Source: Timema cristinae (lineage: Eukaryota; Arthropoda; Insecta; Phasmatodea; Timematidae). Taken from it: 64,000 nucleotides of DNA. Both the position numbers and the translations under genes were made by a program. Every line of letters starts with the position of its first letter. Positions within the stretch are counted from its first letter, which is position 1. The stretch covers positions 44,385,159 to 44,449,158 of the forward strand of contig JBCFYV010011164.1 in assembly GCA_039000515.1 (NCBI GenBank), given 5' to 3'. The notes beneath the pieces are model-generated. The model had not been told where the DNA came from. It made no database searches and saw only the letters and a list, made by a program, of their open reading frames with translations. Below are positions 36,463 to 49,310 of the stretch, piece by piece.

Positions 36463-37240
36463 AACCTACTTCAGTGGCCGCATTGTCTGGACTAGTCTTC
36501 CGATAAAAGGATCAGGGGCTCAGATCTGGGTCAGGTGTACTGAAGGTTTTTTCCCTAAAACTTTTTCCACTATCCCTCCACGCAAATGTGGGTTCACTTC
36601 CTCTAAATTCAACCTTTATCCTCCCTAATTCATTAGCTTAATTAGTATATAGAGTGTTCGGAAACTCATAGCCCAAACTGTACGTATAGCTTGTTTGAAC
36701 TAAAAGTAATACAAAATCCCTATACACTAACATGCGGAAAGCTATGATAATACTACTAAACTGTACCCAAAGTTTCGACGTACAGCACCGGGGAAACAAA
36801 ACTGTTCAAGCATGCGTGTACAACAGGTTGCATAGGAGTTAGGCGCACGGCACTACACACCTCGACATATTGGAGCACGGCAGCAGAAAATACCACAATT
36901 AATAGTAAACAATACACAAGTCCATCTATAAATGTGAATACGTTCTGAGAGTAATCATTAACGATCCTACCTTACAAAAAGTCTTGCCATTATTATATGT
37001 GCAGTGCCACGTGCCTAGCTCCTATGCAACTTGTTGTACACGCATGCTTGAAACGTTTTGCCATCCCGGCGCTGTACGCCGAAACTTTGAACAATTTAAT
37101 GTTATTAGCATAGCTTTCTGGATGTAAGTGTATAGGGAGGTTGTATTACTTTTGGTATAAGCCAGCTTTATATGCAGTTTGGACTGTGAGTTTCCGAACA
37201 TCCTGTACATGTGTATATCCTGGATACGACACTAAAAAAA
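36463..37240 (+). mobile_element. SINE-B split by a TA inverted-repeat element
   Basis: Head and body at 36463-36649; a diverged tail (atcctggatacgacactaaa) follows at 37208-37240. Confidence 0.65.
36650..37205. mobile_element. TA-flanked foldback MITE with about 200-base inverted arms
   Basis: The left arm from 36650 (tagagtgttcggaaactca) is the inverse of the right arm ending 37205 (caggatgttcggaaactca on minus). The arms are about 200 bases with a spacer of about 150. TA flanks suggest a Tc1/mariner-type mobiliser. It is inserted in a SINE-B. Confidence 0.8.
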
Positions 37241-37244
37241 AAGT

Positions 37245-38080
37245 CCCTTACATTGACTGACCTTGAAACTTTGTTATTTAAAATGAACATTTAAACGTCA
37301 TTGTAAACGAACAAATGAGTTTGTTGTTACATTACAAATGTATAATTAGTGCCAAAACACATAGTTACTAATCAGTACCACTTCTTATGAACCAAGCTCT
37401 CCTATTTACATCGTTATTATTAGGGTTTTAAGACTCATTCTCACAATGGTTATTAGCGACTAATTTACATTATAAAAGCCAACAAAAAGGTCTCTTCAAA
37501 CTTTAGAAAAAGTCACGGCACAAACACATTATTTTTCTTTCGTTCTTGTGAAGAAGTTCGTTCCAACACAAAGATAGGGAGATACTCATTGATCGAATAT
37601 TAGATTCCTCCCCCCTTTCTTGAAAATTCATCAAATCTTGGTTAAAGCTGTCGATATCCAGGAATTATTTCAGGGGATTACGGGTAAAAGGATGAGTTGG
37701 AAGTATGGAGATTGGAGTAAGCCTATTATGCACTAACAACTTAATTCCAGACAGTTATACCAGGATATACATTCAACGGTTATACTATTTAAGTTAATAT
37801 TTTCTCTCTTGTTGATTCCTCAACTATGATCTTTCAGTTGATATTATAAAAGATTCACCAACTCATTTCATTCTAAGAAACGTTCTTTGCTCTCCCATGA
37901 CATTTTGTATGCATAAAAAACAATCTGTTATAATGTAAAATGTTGGCAGAGATAGTTTTACTAAAGGAAGTTTTAAAGAGAAAGTTCCATCACGCTGCAA
38001 GTGAATATTAAAATAATTACTTAGTAGTATAGGAATGGTGGAATATAAATATCAATTGTTCGAGTAAAAACCCAACACTT
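37245..38080. other. Nothing recognised
   Basis: AT-rich single-copy-looking sequence with no open frame, exon pair or repeat. Confidence 0.5.
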
Positions 38081-38085
38081 ATTTT

Positions 38086-38285
38086 AGCACCGCGTCTTAC
38101 TACCCATTCGGTTTATACTTTTATATAGTATTTACGCTAATTGACCATGGATGAGAAAGGTTGAAGGTTGATGAGGTGTACCCGCATTTGCGTGGGAGAG
38201 TGGGAAACCATTCAGAAAAACTACCTTCACTACACCCGACCGGAATCCAACCATGATCTCCCAGTCATCGGAAACATTTTCTAGT
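38086..38285 (-). mobile_element. SINE-B, head truncated
   Basis: Tail agcaccgcgtcttactaccc, body. It stops at the box B region (atctcccagtcatcgg). Confidence 0.78.
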
Positions 38286-38530
38286 ATCGTTTTTTCATTT
38301 ATCTACCTTTATAAAAACAATTCGTAGAAAACTTTAATATACTAAGGCTATCGCTATTTTAACTACTAAATTAAACGAAAAACAAAATTATAAAAATGTT
38401 GCTTTTGTTTATAGAATTTTCTGAAATTATTCTATTTTGACGAATTGTATTAGATAAAGTAATAGTTTACCCAATTGTTAGACATTATATCACGTGATTA
38501 AGGATATTAAGTGGGAGTGTAATTATTTTT

Positions 38531-38779
38531 TCAGCACCGCGTTTTACTACCTGTTCGGGTTATACGCCTATGCCCTAATTACACTAATGAGATGGGTATT
38601 AAGAAGTCTCAATTTTGAGAAAATGCACCAGCTTTTGGCGTGAAGGGAAAGGAATAACCATTTAGGAAAAACCACCCTCAATGCACCCAACCGGGGTTAA
38701 GCCCCGATCTTCCCATCTTCGGCAGTCTAGTTCAACACGAAAGTAACGCATTATACCACGCGGCCAGCGAAGCGGGTCG
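38531..38779 (-). mobile_element. SINE-B copy
   Basis: Tail cagcaccgcgttttactacc, body, head end cgcggccagcgaagcgggt. Confidence 0.82.
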
Positions 38780-38811
38780 AGTGCAAAATTTAAAATCATA
38801 CAGACTTAAGG

Positions 38812-39120
38812 CAGGAGTTTCCAACTTAAAAGTGTCTAAGGACTACAGTTGAATCCAAAAGTTTAATAGCGGGCCGCATTATAATAGGATGATTTATGTC
38901 AAGTTGTGAAAAAACTCGAACAAGTATTTAATTGTAAACTAAATAATAAGTGGCAATTTTAACTTGTTTAATTGGATAGGACCTACAAATTAAATGAATG
39001 AAAACTTTCTGTTTCTCAGCTAAAAACATAAATTTTTACTGCAGTTAATTTATTTTACAAAAAACTTTGTGGGCAGCAAAAAAATAAAAGACATCTTGAG
39101 CTGCCTGTTGGAAACCTCTA
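38812..39120. mobile_element. hAT-type MITE with TSD
   Basis: Ends CAGGAGTTTCCAAC and, inverted, TAGAGGTTTCCAAC. gacttaagg flanks both sides (38803-38811; 39121-39129). A related copy surrounds the SINE-B at 25988-26240. Confidence 0.75.
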
Positions 39121-39129
39121 GACTTAAGG

Positions 39130-40185
39130 GGGCTGTCTCGGTAAGCGAGAAAATGCCTCATAGACGTTCAGCTTTAACGCATTATTTAACTCTTTAATCA
39201 GTTATTTCAAAATATAATTCATGCCAAAATAAAGTCGAAAGATTCCAACACAGTTATTTTTCCTTAGTAGCCCTATAGTTTGAGTTTTATTAATAGAAAA
39301 AAAAAGAGTGAACATGTGAGATCTCATTTTCAACGACTTTCTAGGCGTATTTGTGGATCTATAAGGCTTGATAAAAAGTGCTCTATAATTAGCCTTCCTC
39401 TAATAAATACAAACAAGTTTTTATTGGCTTGCAAAAGAAAATTTTAAAATATTTGAAAATTAGCAGCGAGCTTTCCTCGAGGTAAGAAGGTTTGTTGTTT
39501 TATTTCACCTCTTTTAAAAAAAAATCTATATAACAAAGGCTGATGAAGGGTGAAAGAGAGTATAAGCTTAGAGCTAATAGAGAAGTAATTCAATGAAACG
39601 ACACAAACAATTGTATTTTAAGCCATGTGGCCTAACAGCTATTTTAACGTTCCCGTTGACCAAGGTATAAGGATACGGATCTTACGGAGTATGTAGACGA
39701 TGGGGGATAAGATGGGTGTATAGTGAGTGGGCTGTAGCGCTGAGACGTTTTACAGACGTCAAGAAATACCGCGTTATTTAACAAGTGGTTTGTTATTTCA
39801 AAATATGATTCACGCTAAAATGGAAGTGAAAAATATTGCCACGTTCCAATAAGATTTTTTTTAAAATGGGATTTATAATTTATAAATGAACCAATACATT
39901 AATGCACAGAGGAGTGTTAAAAACAAAGCTTAAATGGTTTGGATCCTGTAAATTATCCTAATAGTATTATTTTGATAGTAAGAACCGTTCTGAAAGCTAC
40001 AAAAGTTACCAATACTAATTGAATGTATTCGGTACATTAGTTCCAGCGTTCTGCTTGGTTCAATAAATAGGGTAGCTCTCCACACGTGTGACCACCGTGA
40101 TTTAATCATACTTTTTTTACACACAAATGTGGGTGCGCTTATTCTAAGTTATTGTCTATATCCTTTCACCCCTTAGATTAAAAAG
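39130..40185. other. Diverged repeat pair
   Basis: 39190-39260 and 39770-39850 share gttatttcaaaatat and similar flanks (aattcatgccaaaataaagt against gattcacgctaaaatggaag), so two old copies of one unit. No gene. Confidence 0.45.
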
Positions 40186-40196
40186 TAGTTGACGAC

Positions 40197-41040
40197 CAGG
40201 GTCGGATTAAACCCTGTGGAGGGCCCAGGATTGTAAAAAATGGAGGCCCATATATTATACAGATATTTTGCTTTTCAAAATTTTGACATAATCAGCTTTT
40301 CTGGACAAAATTAACCGTTAAAAGCTCAATGTTAAAAATAGGGATGACAATTTACCCTAATATATCGATTTATTGATTGTTTTCGATATACTGTATTTCA
40401 ATGGTCTGGGAGAACTGGAACGGTGGTATTAAAGTAGCCACAGTTCTGTCATGCTTTTCTTATTCGCCTCTTTTTTTCATTTCATAATGTTTTATTTAGC
40501 TGTTGAAAATTGTAAAAATAGGAAAAAATTGACTCGGTTAAAAAATAATAGAGCCAAAAATTGTTCCATTTATTTTAATTCTTTAACTTTTTAAAGCGTG
40601 GCCCCATACATTAGCTATAGCGATATAATTAATACTAAAATACAGATAAAAAAAATCAATATAATTTATATCGATATATCTTTGTCATCCCGAGTTAAAA
40701 ATATTATTAAGTAATATTGTCATCTCAATACATTATATTTATAATTCCATCTAGTGACGTTAATTATGTTTTGAAAATCACAGTTTGAAATATTTAACTG
40801 ACCCAGGACACAGGCTGGAAACAGTAATAGATGCAAAAAAAAAGTTTGAAATATTGGTTTGCTGCAAGTAGTATTTGTCAGGAACAAATAAAAATTGATA
40901 AACTTATAATAAGTTATACATTTTATTAACGATCTTCTTACCCTGACTACAATCTATGTAAACAATATTTATTTATTTAAACAGTTTGTGGATGTCCTGG
41001 GGTGCTAGCCTCTGTCACCCTCAACTTAATTCCGGGCCTG
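40197..41040. mobile_element. Non-autonomous hAT-type element with 8-bp TSD
   Basis: Ends CAGGGTCGGATTAAACC and, inverted, CAGGCCCGGAATTAAGTT. The 8-base duplication ttgacgac is at 40189-40196 and 41041-41048. TIR type and duplication length point to hAT. No transposase frame was seen. Confidence 0.82.
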
Positions 41041-41476
41041 TTGACGACTCTTGTGTGTAACGCACCGACATTAGAAAAAACTCTTGTCCTAGCTCTCGGT
41101 TTAAAAGAGTTGCTCTTTGCCTGATATGTAGGCAACCCAATAAGCTATACACTGATAATGTTGAATGTGTTATATTGAACTTTACTTTTAAACCAAAGGT
41201 CAAGTTTGATCCCCATCCGGGTGAGTGCTGTTACATTTCATTGAAGCTCAACCACATCATCGCACATAATTTTATGTATTAGCCAGGAATAATCTAAATA
41301 GGCTGTGATATGTGCATATAACCCCTTTAAGGGTGCCATCTACTTCTATAAAAACTGTTATATGCTCTATTCACACCATCGTGTCTTCAAGAAACTGTTA
41401 TAGGCCCAATTCACATCAACTTTCCCGCTAGCCGAATCGTTTCGCAAGGTTCCTAAAAGGTATGTGAGGTACTCAC

Positions 41477-41608
41477 CTGGACTGGCTGCGGTCTTAGGTT
41501 CGACGCTCATATGGGAAGTCTTTTTTGTGATCGGAGTCTTCTCTCCTGGCTCCTGAACGTTTCTGCTGGGGGAAGCTCTTTGAGGCGAAGACTGCCTTGG
41601 CAGCTCGG
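41477..41608 (-). CDS. Phase 1-1 coding exon, Ser/Pro-rich linker of the smoothelin-like gene
   Basis: A 132-base minus-strand exon has acceptor ATGTGTTACAG and donor CCAG|GTGAGT. It starts with two bases that complete a codon and ends with one (phase 1 in and out). It reads ELPRQSSPQRASPSRNVQEP and then GEKTPITKKTSHMSVEPKTA, the same Ser-Pro/Arg-rich style as the other exons. The incoming phase matches the GTAGGT donor of the repeat exon at 45394. Being symmetric, it could be skipped without breaking frame. It needs at least one more exon at lower coordinates. Confidence 0.75.
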
Positions 41609-44600
41609 CTGTAACACATACCAAGTTATTACAGAATAGCTGGTTTCACACTCACAGGACTGTATGACGGCCATGTTGAACCTATTTAAAATATTAAAGT
41701 GTGTGTGTGTGTGTGGGGAGGAGGGGGGTGGGGTAGTGCCAGAACGGGGTTTGACGCTCATGGACTTGGGATGTATCCTCGCCCCCATGTAGAGACTACC
41801 CTAACTCAGACGGGACAAGAGGCTTCCTGCCCGTGCCTGTGGGATGCTCCTCGTCCGGTAATCATGGCAGAGTGCCTCTTCGTGACGGCCTCTGGACAAC
41901 ATAAAGAGGGTTTACGTTATGGGTAGATAAATCTGTAGAGCTCGTCTGTGTGAGAGTGGTAAGAGGGCGGGAGGCACCACAATTCACCACACACTAAGCG
42001 CTTGATAACTAATACCTTCCGGGAAAGCTGATCAGGCCACCTCCACGAGGTCTCAGCTGGGAAAATTATCTTGAAAGCCCTTTTAGAATCGGTTCCAAGG
42101 CTATATGCCTGGCTTCCTCCAAGAGGTAAGCGCTCCTAGTGAGTGTCCAGCACTCACGGCAGGAAGAGCCAGATCCTCACACCCATGGAAGCTGGCCAAG
42201 GCGGGTTTTCTTTCCTAGTTGTCCGGTGACGACAGGGATTGATGGCAGGCACGGGGTCATCGGTCCCTAAATTGCCCGCTGCACGCGTAAAGTGCGTGAC
42301 TACACTCGGAGGACACAGTATTGATGGGTAAGAGGAGCCAAAGAGGTGTTTGTTCCCCAAATACTGGCTGCCAGACCCTATGTCGCGAGTGAGGTTCCCC
42401 CTTGAAAATTTGCTTTCCTACATAAGGTGTCAGACTAGAGGAGTGGTGGTGTTCTTAATATTAAAGTATGTAGGAGCATGATCTATGTGTGAGAAATTCA
42501 ACTATCATGGACCATTTGCAGTATACATGCCTATAACTAGAAATTTAGATTTTATTAGAAGATGAGATTTCATGTAGGTCATCTTTAACCCCGTATAGTT
42601 TTGATGTTAGCTAGTAGTAGGGTACAGGCCTCCACGTACCAGTGACGTCACCTACACCAGATGCCGCCATGCCATTGTGTAACCCCCTTCCCCCCTGTTT
42701 GACACAATCATGTGTTCCTGGAGTTGTGTTTTTTCCTGTCGATGATACTCTATCGTGTTCGAACCTGCCCGGTCATTGAGCCTATGTTTAAATCATGCCT
42801 ATTTCCCCATTTGATTTTTTAAATTTGTTTTTTATTTTTATTCATCAAAGCAATGAATGTGTATTAACAATTTGAATACGGTAGGCCTATACATTATTTT
42901 TTTAACTACATTTATTTTTCTTTCAGTATGGAGATGGAAAATACATAAAACTCCAAGATTATATCGTGTATTTTGAAATCCTTTTTTTAAAACTAAAATA
43001 ATGTATATTAGATTTTAGGTCATCTTCAATGAAAATTCTTGTATCATTTAACGTAAATAAAAATTACGTTTTACAATATATATAGTAGGTGTATACCTTA
43101 GCACACTATCTGTAATTTAAATGTGAACATATTTTTTAAAAACAGGTCCCGACATTATTTAAATCCATCTATATAGGCAATGTGCCAGGGTATTGTATTC
43201 ATATCCCAGCGGGGTATTTGTCGATTTATCAGTCAAGATACGGTACGCGAATGGTTCAGAGATTTCTATAAGTACGAGGTTTCATATTTTAAAAACTCAA
43301 CGAATTAAGAATCAATATATAACCCGTATCAATGGTAATTGGCTCTAAGACGTCGGGCCTGCAATATAATGAATTTCTGGTGGCTGGAAGGGGGAGGTCC
43401 GAATCTCAACTGGGTTCATTCAGGAGTTATTATCAATACATAATTTATTGATTTGGTTTTACCCATCTTCTGTCACTACGAATTTGGGTGCACTTCATTT
43501 AAAACTATCCTTTCCCACCAATTAGATTGATAAATTAATAACTCTCGTAATAATATTACTAGTAGGGCCGTATTTAGAGATTTATTTCAGGGGTTGGAGG
43601 CGGCCCGTCGTTAAGGGCTACGAGGTTCAGGCTCCAACAAAGTTTTCAATTTTTTTTTGTAAATTTTTTTACTATATAAAGTATTTTGGAAAAAAACATG
43701 AATATGGGGCGGAGCACCATTTCCTACATGCAGTGAATTTTTGTATTCCTTATTCAGTATACAGGATTCAAGTCAAACACATTCATTCCTCGCTCCAAAC
43801 GTCACGCGAGGACTTTGACAGCGCTATAGTGACTGAATATAGAAGCTGAGCAGGGCCAGCTCTGACAGGCCCTATCAGAGAAGCCACACCCAATGTGAGA
43901 TGTCTCTCAAGGTCAATCCCCTACCATTCCGGTGCCAGCTTTACACTAGCGAATGGGGCCCCTACGAGTAGGCTCGCTATGTGATAAAGATGGTCTATAT
44001 ATTTTTTGGCGTTTAGGTTTTTATATTTTAGTATAAATTAAAACCCAAGAAGTAAGATTACGCGTGAAAAGCATTAATTAAAATTAATAATGTAGATTCC
44101 TTATTAAAAACTCAGTTTTCTTCACTAAATTATTATTATTATTAGCACCGCGTCTTACTACCCGTTCGGGTTATACGCAGTGTCTTCACTAAAAATTAAA
44201 ACTGCAAGAGAAACTTTAAATTAAATGTACGGAGCACATCAGCTAATGACTTCAGATTTATGTAGCGGGAAAACAAGACTTTTTTCTTTTTTCTAACGCT
44301 TGGTTTGGTTAACAATTAATTGTACTTAACTGTGAGTGAAGAAAAACAGAGCTCTTTTTGTGTCTATTGTTTATTATTTGGTGGTGAGGAGTTGTGGAAA
44401 CTGGTAGGTCTGTAAATATCTTAAAAATTTCACTAAAATAATTTAAAAACATTAGGAATTTGCCATTAATTTGGAAAATGCATGTAAATTTAAACCATTT
44501 GGAAGTAAATATTCCTTCACAGATAGATTTCATAGTCAAAACTTCAGTCCAAAACACAATGAACAGTTTGTAAAAAAAATAGGCATTTATTAAGCAATAA

Positions 44601-45393
44601 TAGAATGCTTAAAATACTGTGTACTCTCTGAACTTCATTAAGAGACAGACGCGCCAACTTTTGTACAAGTAATTTCATCACATATTGTTAATGTTTAATT
44701 CAAAACTTGTATCATTTATTCTTCTGTTTGTAGATTTGTTTAGTGATTTTAAAAATTAAGAAAACTTAAATGAATTAAATTTAATGTGCTAACACGTGGT
44801 GAGAAATAAAATAATCATCGGTAAGCTTTAACCCCCATCAAAAAAAGAAAGATCATGCTCCGCCACTGGGTAAGGCAAACGTTCTGAGCGATGGCCAAGG
44901 CCACAGACAAGTAAGAAACATACTCTCAACATTACGGGAGTTTTGCTGTGCTCCTTTTACCAGTTTGAGTCCTTCAACACCGGACTTCGCTAGTGTTACT
45001 GCTGGTTGATGATTAGGACTCAAGCTGCCAAAAGGAACGCAACCATTTAACCTGGAGGTTAAGTAACTGGGTATATTATTTGTCTGTGGCCAAGGCTATT
45101 GAGGATGTGGGGTGTTAAAGTCAAGGTAGAGGAGGTTTATTAATAATGGTAATTACTCATAATTAGCTAGGCCGCACTAATTATGTCTAATAAAATTCTG
45201 CAATTTTAATATAGTGTTTGTTATCGATGCTTAATTCATTGTTTTAATGATAGTTCTTATTAATAGTCTCCAATGATGGGGAGAGCCACGTTGTTTCGGA
45301 GAAGGACGAATCCCTAGATCACCCCTATTAATAATAATATGAAGCAAAACAACAATATGTATATATAAGTGTTTAAATTGAAGTTTCACCTAC
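41609..45393 (-). other. Intron of the smoothelin-like gene
   Basis: A 3.8 kb intron. It contains a (GT)n run at 41699-41714, a GC-richer unidentified block at 41715-42430 (no convincing open frame, possibly a transposon remnant), a degenerate SINE-B at about 43350-43520 and the tail-only SINE at 44130-44182. Nothing is recognised in 42430-43340, 43540-44115 or 44200-45390. Confidence 0.65.
44130..44182 (-). mobile_element. Tail-only SINE insertion with TSD
   Basis: Only the shared 3' tail (agcaccgcgtcttactaccc through ttatacgc) plus TAA units is present. It is flanked by tcttcactaaa at 44119-44129 and 44183-44193. It is an extreme 5' truncation by target-primed reverse transcription. Confidence 0.88.
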
Positions 45394-46196
45394 CCTTGTC
45401 TTGGCTGGGTCTCCTGCGACCTTCCTCTGGGAAAAACCTCTGTGTTATAGGCGAGGACTTTCTGGCTCGGGGTTTGTCGGAAGTGTTTGGCTCGTGTCCC
45501 GAGGAGGGTCTTCTTCGGCATCCGTCTCTGGGCGCTCGTGGTGAACGCTCCAGTTCTCGTCTTGTCAGAAGTGTTTGGTTCTATACCCGAGGAGGGTCTT
45601 CTACCAAGCATTGCGTCTTCTGGAGCTCGGTGAACCCTTCTAGCTCGGGGTTTGCGGAAGTGTTTGGTTCGTATCCCGAGGAAGGTCTTCTTCCAGGTTC
45701 TGCATCGCCTGGACGCTCGGGGGAACGTCTCCAAGCTCGGGGCTTGTCGGAAGTGTTTGGTTCGTATCCCGAGGAAGGTCTTCTTCCGGGTTCTGCATCG
45801 CCTGGACGCTCGGGGGAACGCCTCCAAGCTCGGGTCTTGTCGGAAGTGTTTGGTTCGTATCCCGAGGAAGGTCTTCTTCCGGTTCTGCATCGCCTGGACG
45901 CTCGGGGGAACGCCCCTCCAAGCTCGGGTCTTGTCGGAAGTGTTTGGTTCGTATCCCGAGGAAGGTCTTCTTCCAGGTTCTGCATCGCCTGGACGCTCGG
46001 GGGAACGTCTCCAGGTTCTCGTCTTGTCAGAAGTGATTGGTTCATACCCCGAGGAGGGTCTTCTACAAGCATTGCGTCTTCTGGATGCTCGTGTGAACCT
46101 CTTCTGCCTTGGGGTTTGCCGGAAGTGTTTGGTTCGTAACCCGAGGAAGGTCTTCTTCCAGGCTCCGCCTCATCTGGACGCTCGTGTGAGCCTCTC
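45394..46196 (-). CDS. Coding exon with about eight copies of a 31-residue repeat
   Basis: The acceptor is a T-rich tract ending TTGCGCAG before 46196 and the donor is AAGG|GTAGGT at 45394. The exon accepts phase 2 from the SMTN exon (AG|G makes Arg) and leaves in phase 1, matching the next exon. It consists of a tandem repeat of 88-94 bases (mostly 93), with unit marks near 45481, 45569, 45658, 45751, 45844, 45938, 46031 and 46123. A unit reads about RRPSSGYEPNTSDKTRAWRR then SPERPGDAEPG: basic, Ser-Pro rich and probably disordered. Start and end frames agree (803 bases, 267 codons plus one base at each end), but internal units slip frame, for example where one copy has one C fewer at about 46066 than the copy near 45604. 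The opposite strand also shows long open frames, a by-product of the GC-rich repeat. The function of the repeat is unknown. Confidence 0.75.
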
Positions 46197-48013
46197 CTGC
46201 GCAACAAAACATTCCAAAACATAAAGAAATAAAGGGGTGAAATAATATTGGTCTCGAGCACATGAAGCCAACATTAAATAAAAAAGAGGGAAACATATCT
46301 GTTACCACTAAATCGCAAACACAATCACACACAAAAAACACTTTTTTTGCATTTATTTTCTATTTTCATTATACCATATATTTTATATAAAAAAGTGTAT
46401 TCTTAATAGTTTTTTTTAATTTTCTTTGGACACACGTAACTAAAAATTAATTTTCAATTATTTCATCAATAGTAGGTACGTATGTTCACAATTATTTAAT
46501 ATACACTACATAATCTAACACAACAGCTTTTAAGAAATTACGGTGAGCAATAAAGTTTGACTCCCATAATCTACACTCCATTTATATTTATATGTAATAA
46601 TTTGTTATTGCCTTTGGTATTTTTATGAAAATGCAACAGAAAATGATTACGACACGATTCCTCAAAGTTCATCCTCTTTATCTTGTTCCTTTTATGAAAT
46701 AGTATTGCTGAGCGATGTTTATCACTGCCGGTCCGGGCTATTTACAACACTAGCTAAATAACAGCGAAACCGGAAAGATTTTTTTTTTATAAGAATATTC
46801 ATTAAGAGGCCGGTCAACACTTGTTTACCCATCAAAACATGGTAATACTAAATAAACGATTGTGACAAAACTGTTCTATGGATTTGAAATCGGTTTTCAC
46901 CAATGAAAAGGTATTTATATTATCTAGAAAGAAGACTCTGTAAAACATTTACTAATCATACTAATTAAATTATATAATGAAAACTATCACATTTTCAGCC
47001 TCACACTATTTTGCTTATAATGACTTCATTAAGTGATATATTCAAAATTGAATTTTACTATATGAAGAAGAACTATTTTACTTCAATTTTCTTAGATTAG
47101 AATTTTTATTTATTGTTCTATTAGTTTTTTATATTTTTTTAAAACGAATAATTACTTTAATTAGATTAATATGGATGTAAGTATTATTGTTGGAAAAAGA
47201 AGAAATCACAAGGCTAGATAATATTTTTCTCCTGATTTTAGTTATTTTTTAAAAATTTATTAGTTTAATACTGAGCTTTAAAACATTATTTTAAGAATTA
47301 AAATTTTAAACAGTTTGGTAGCCGTAGTGTAACGCTGTTTGTTGTCAAACAAGGAACTATGTGTACCTGCTGGCAACTGTCCACTGTCTTTCATCTACAG
47401 CGTTGACACGATCGTTTTCAAAGAGAAGAAGAGAGAAATCATTTCTTCCAACATTTTGAATCTTTAAAATTGTGTTTCAAATGTTTTAAATCACACATAG
47501 GAATCAATGTATCTGCCTGAGTGTGGTTGGCGTTCAATCTGAACCACCGGCACATTTTAAATTAAAAATGTTATCATTACTGTAAAGTGTTTTTTCGAAG
47601 TATTTATTTAAATTATTAATTTTATTCTATGCCCTATGTCTTATCACACGTTCGGGCTATCCACAAGAACATTACAAACGTGAAATTAAATTACTTTGTA
47701 ATGAAAGAATAGGAAACAAAAGCCAACTTCTTTAAAGTGCACCGTGAAAGAAGCGGCGTAAAATTATTTTAGAACATTTAAAGAGAAGTTAAGTTAAAAT
47801 ACTACTTTAGAATATTTAAAAAATAAGCTAAGTTAAAATATTATTTCTGGACACAATATATTGTCATTACTTTGTTTTGGCAGTGAGGTTTATAATAGCT
47901 AATTAATAGAAATTATTATACCTAATTGTAGAATTCCCACACCAGACGTCACGTGGCCTAGAATCTTAGGCTTACTTTGACTTTATTTTTGGTTACGACG
48001 AGATCAAGGTTAA

Positions 48014-48014
<1 letters not shown>

Positions 48015-48044
<30 letters not shown>

Positions 48045-48309
48045 GCACCACGTCTTACTACCCGTTCGGGTTATACACACTTACGCTAATGTGTAATGGT
48101 AGGGTGATTGTGAGATGAAATGAAGGACCTACGGTTTAATGTGGAATCCGAACCACGGTGGTGGCCTGGCATTCCACACATTCACAAGATGTCTTGTCAG
48201 AGGTGAAGGAAGGGTTTGGAAATCAGATAAATCTGTGCCGGGACCGAGGATTGAACCCCGGCCGCCAGCACAGAAGTCTGACACCTTACCCCTAGACCAC
48301 CAGGTCACC
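48015..48309 (-). mobile_element. SINE-C with TSD, intronic
   Basis: Full-length. The duplication tcaaggttaaa is at 48004-48014 and 48310-48320. Confidence 0.92.
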
Positions 48310-49119
48310 TCAAGGTTAAAATCCCAGCGCACTATGGATAGTTTTATTTGTAAATATTTATCACCCTTTCTCCAAGCAGATACTGGTACATTTCCTTCGG
48401 AACTTTGCCTCCACTCCATTGTGTTATTAAAACAAGTATTTAGTTACAAGGGTAGTCTAAATGGATGGTTGAGTAGTTTAAGGCATTTGACTCGCAACTC
48501 ATTGGGCTGTTTTTAACTGAGCTTGAACTTCTAATCCCAACTGGGTGAATTGGATAAATCTTACTGATAAAAAATTAAACAACCGCTGTATTCAACGCAC
48601 TTTCTTAAAAATTTGTTCATAATTAGCGCGGCCCGGATATTTATGATCCCAAAAAGTCTAAAAAATAATCTATAGAATCACATTAAAAATGCCCAAAAAT
48701 TAATTAGCGCGAGACTAAATCAAACACCCACTTGACAAGCGGAAACTAAAATGTTTGCAACGCAAAACCACAATAATTACACTTGCATTTTGCTAAACAA
48801 TTAACCTTGATTTACAAACTCTAGCTGCCGCTTCCATTGAAGTCACCATTTCATTATAGTAGCAGCGAGCGGCTCACTAGGAATATGGCGTTTCCAACCA
48901 TGTAAGTAGAGAAGGTATATTCATTTGAAATTTATATTTATCATCTTCTCATTCCAACAGTTGTATGAGGAATAATAAAATGTTTGATTAGTCCGTTTAC
49001 AAAACTTATTAATATTCAACATAACCGTTTAAAAATTACCAAAAGATTAATTAAAGCTTGTAAAAATGACCTATAAATTAGACATCTCTACAATCAAGTA
49101 ATCACAATAGTTTTTTTTT

Positions 49120-49310
49120 AGCACCGCGTCTTACTACTCATCTGGGTTATACGCTTATGTACTAATTATGCTAATTGGTTAAGGATGAGGAAGGTTGAAT
49201 TTAAGGGAATTGTTAGTGGAGAGTGGGAAACTATTTAGGAAAAAACATCCTCAGTAGACACGACCGGGATCAAACCACGATTTGCCTGTCATCGGCAGTC
49301 TCATCGTATA
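49120..49310 (-). mobile_element. SINE-B, head truncated, intronic
   Basis: Tail agcaccgcgtcttactactc, body with a small deletion, ending at the box B side. Confidence 0.75.

Noticed and set aside
45369..46224. Long plus-strand open frames over the repeat exon
   Set aside because: They are shadows of a GC-rich coding repeat; splice sites and phase fit only the minus strand.
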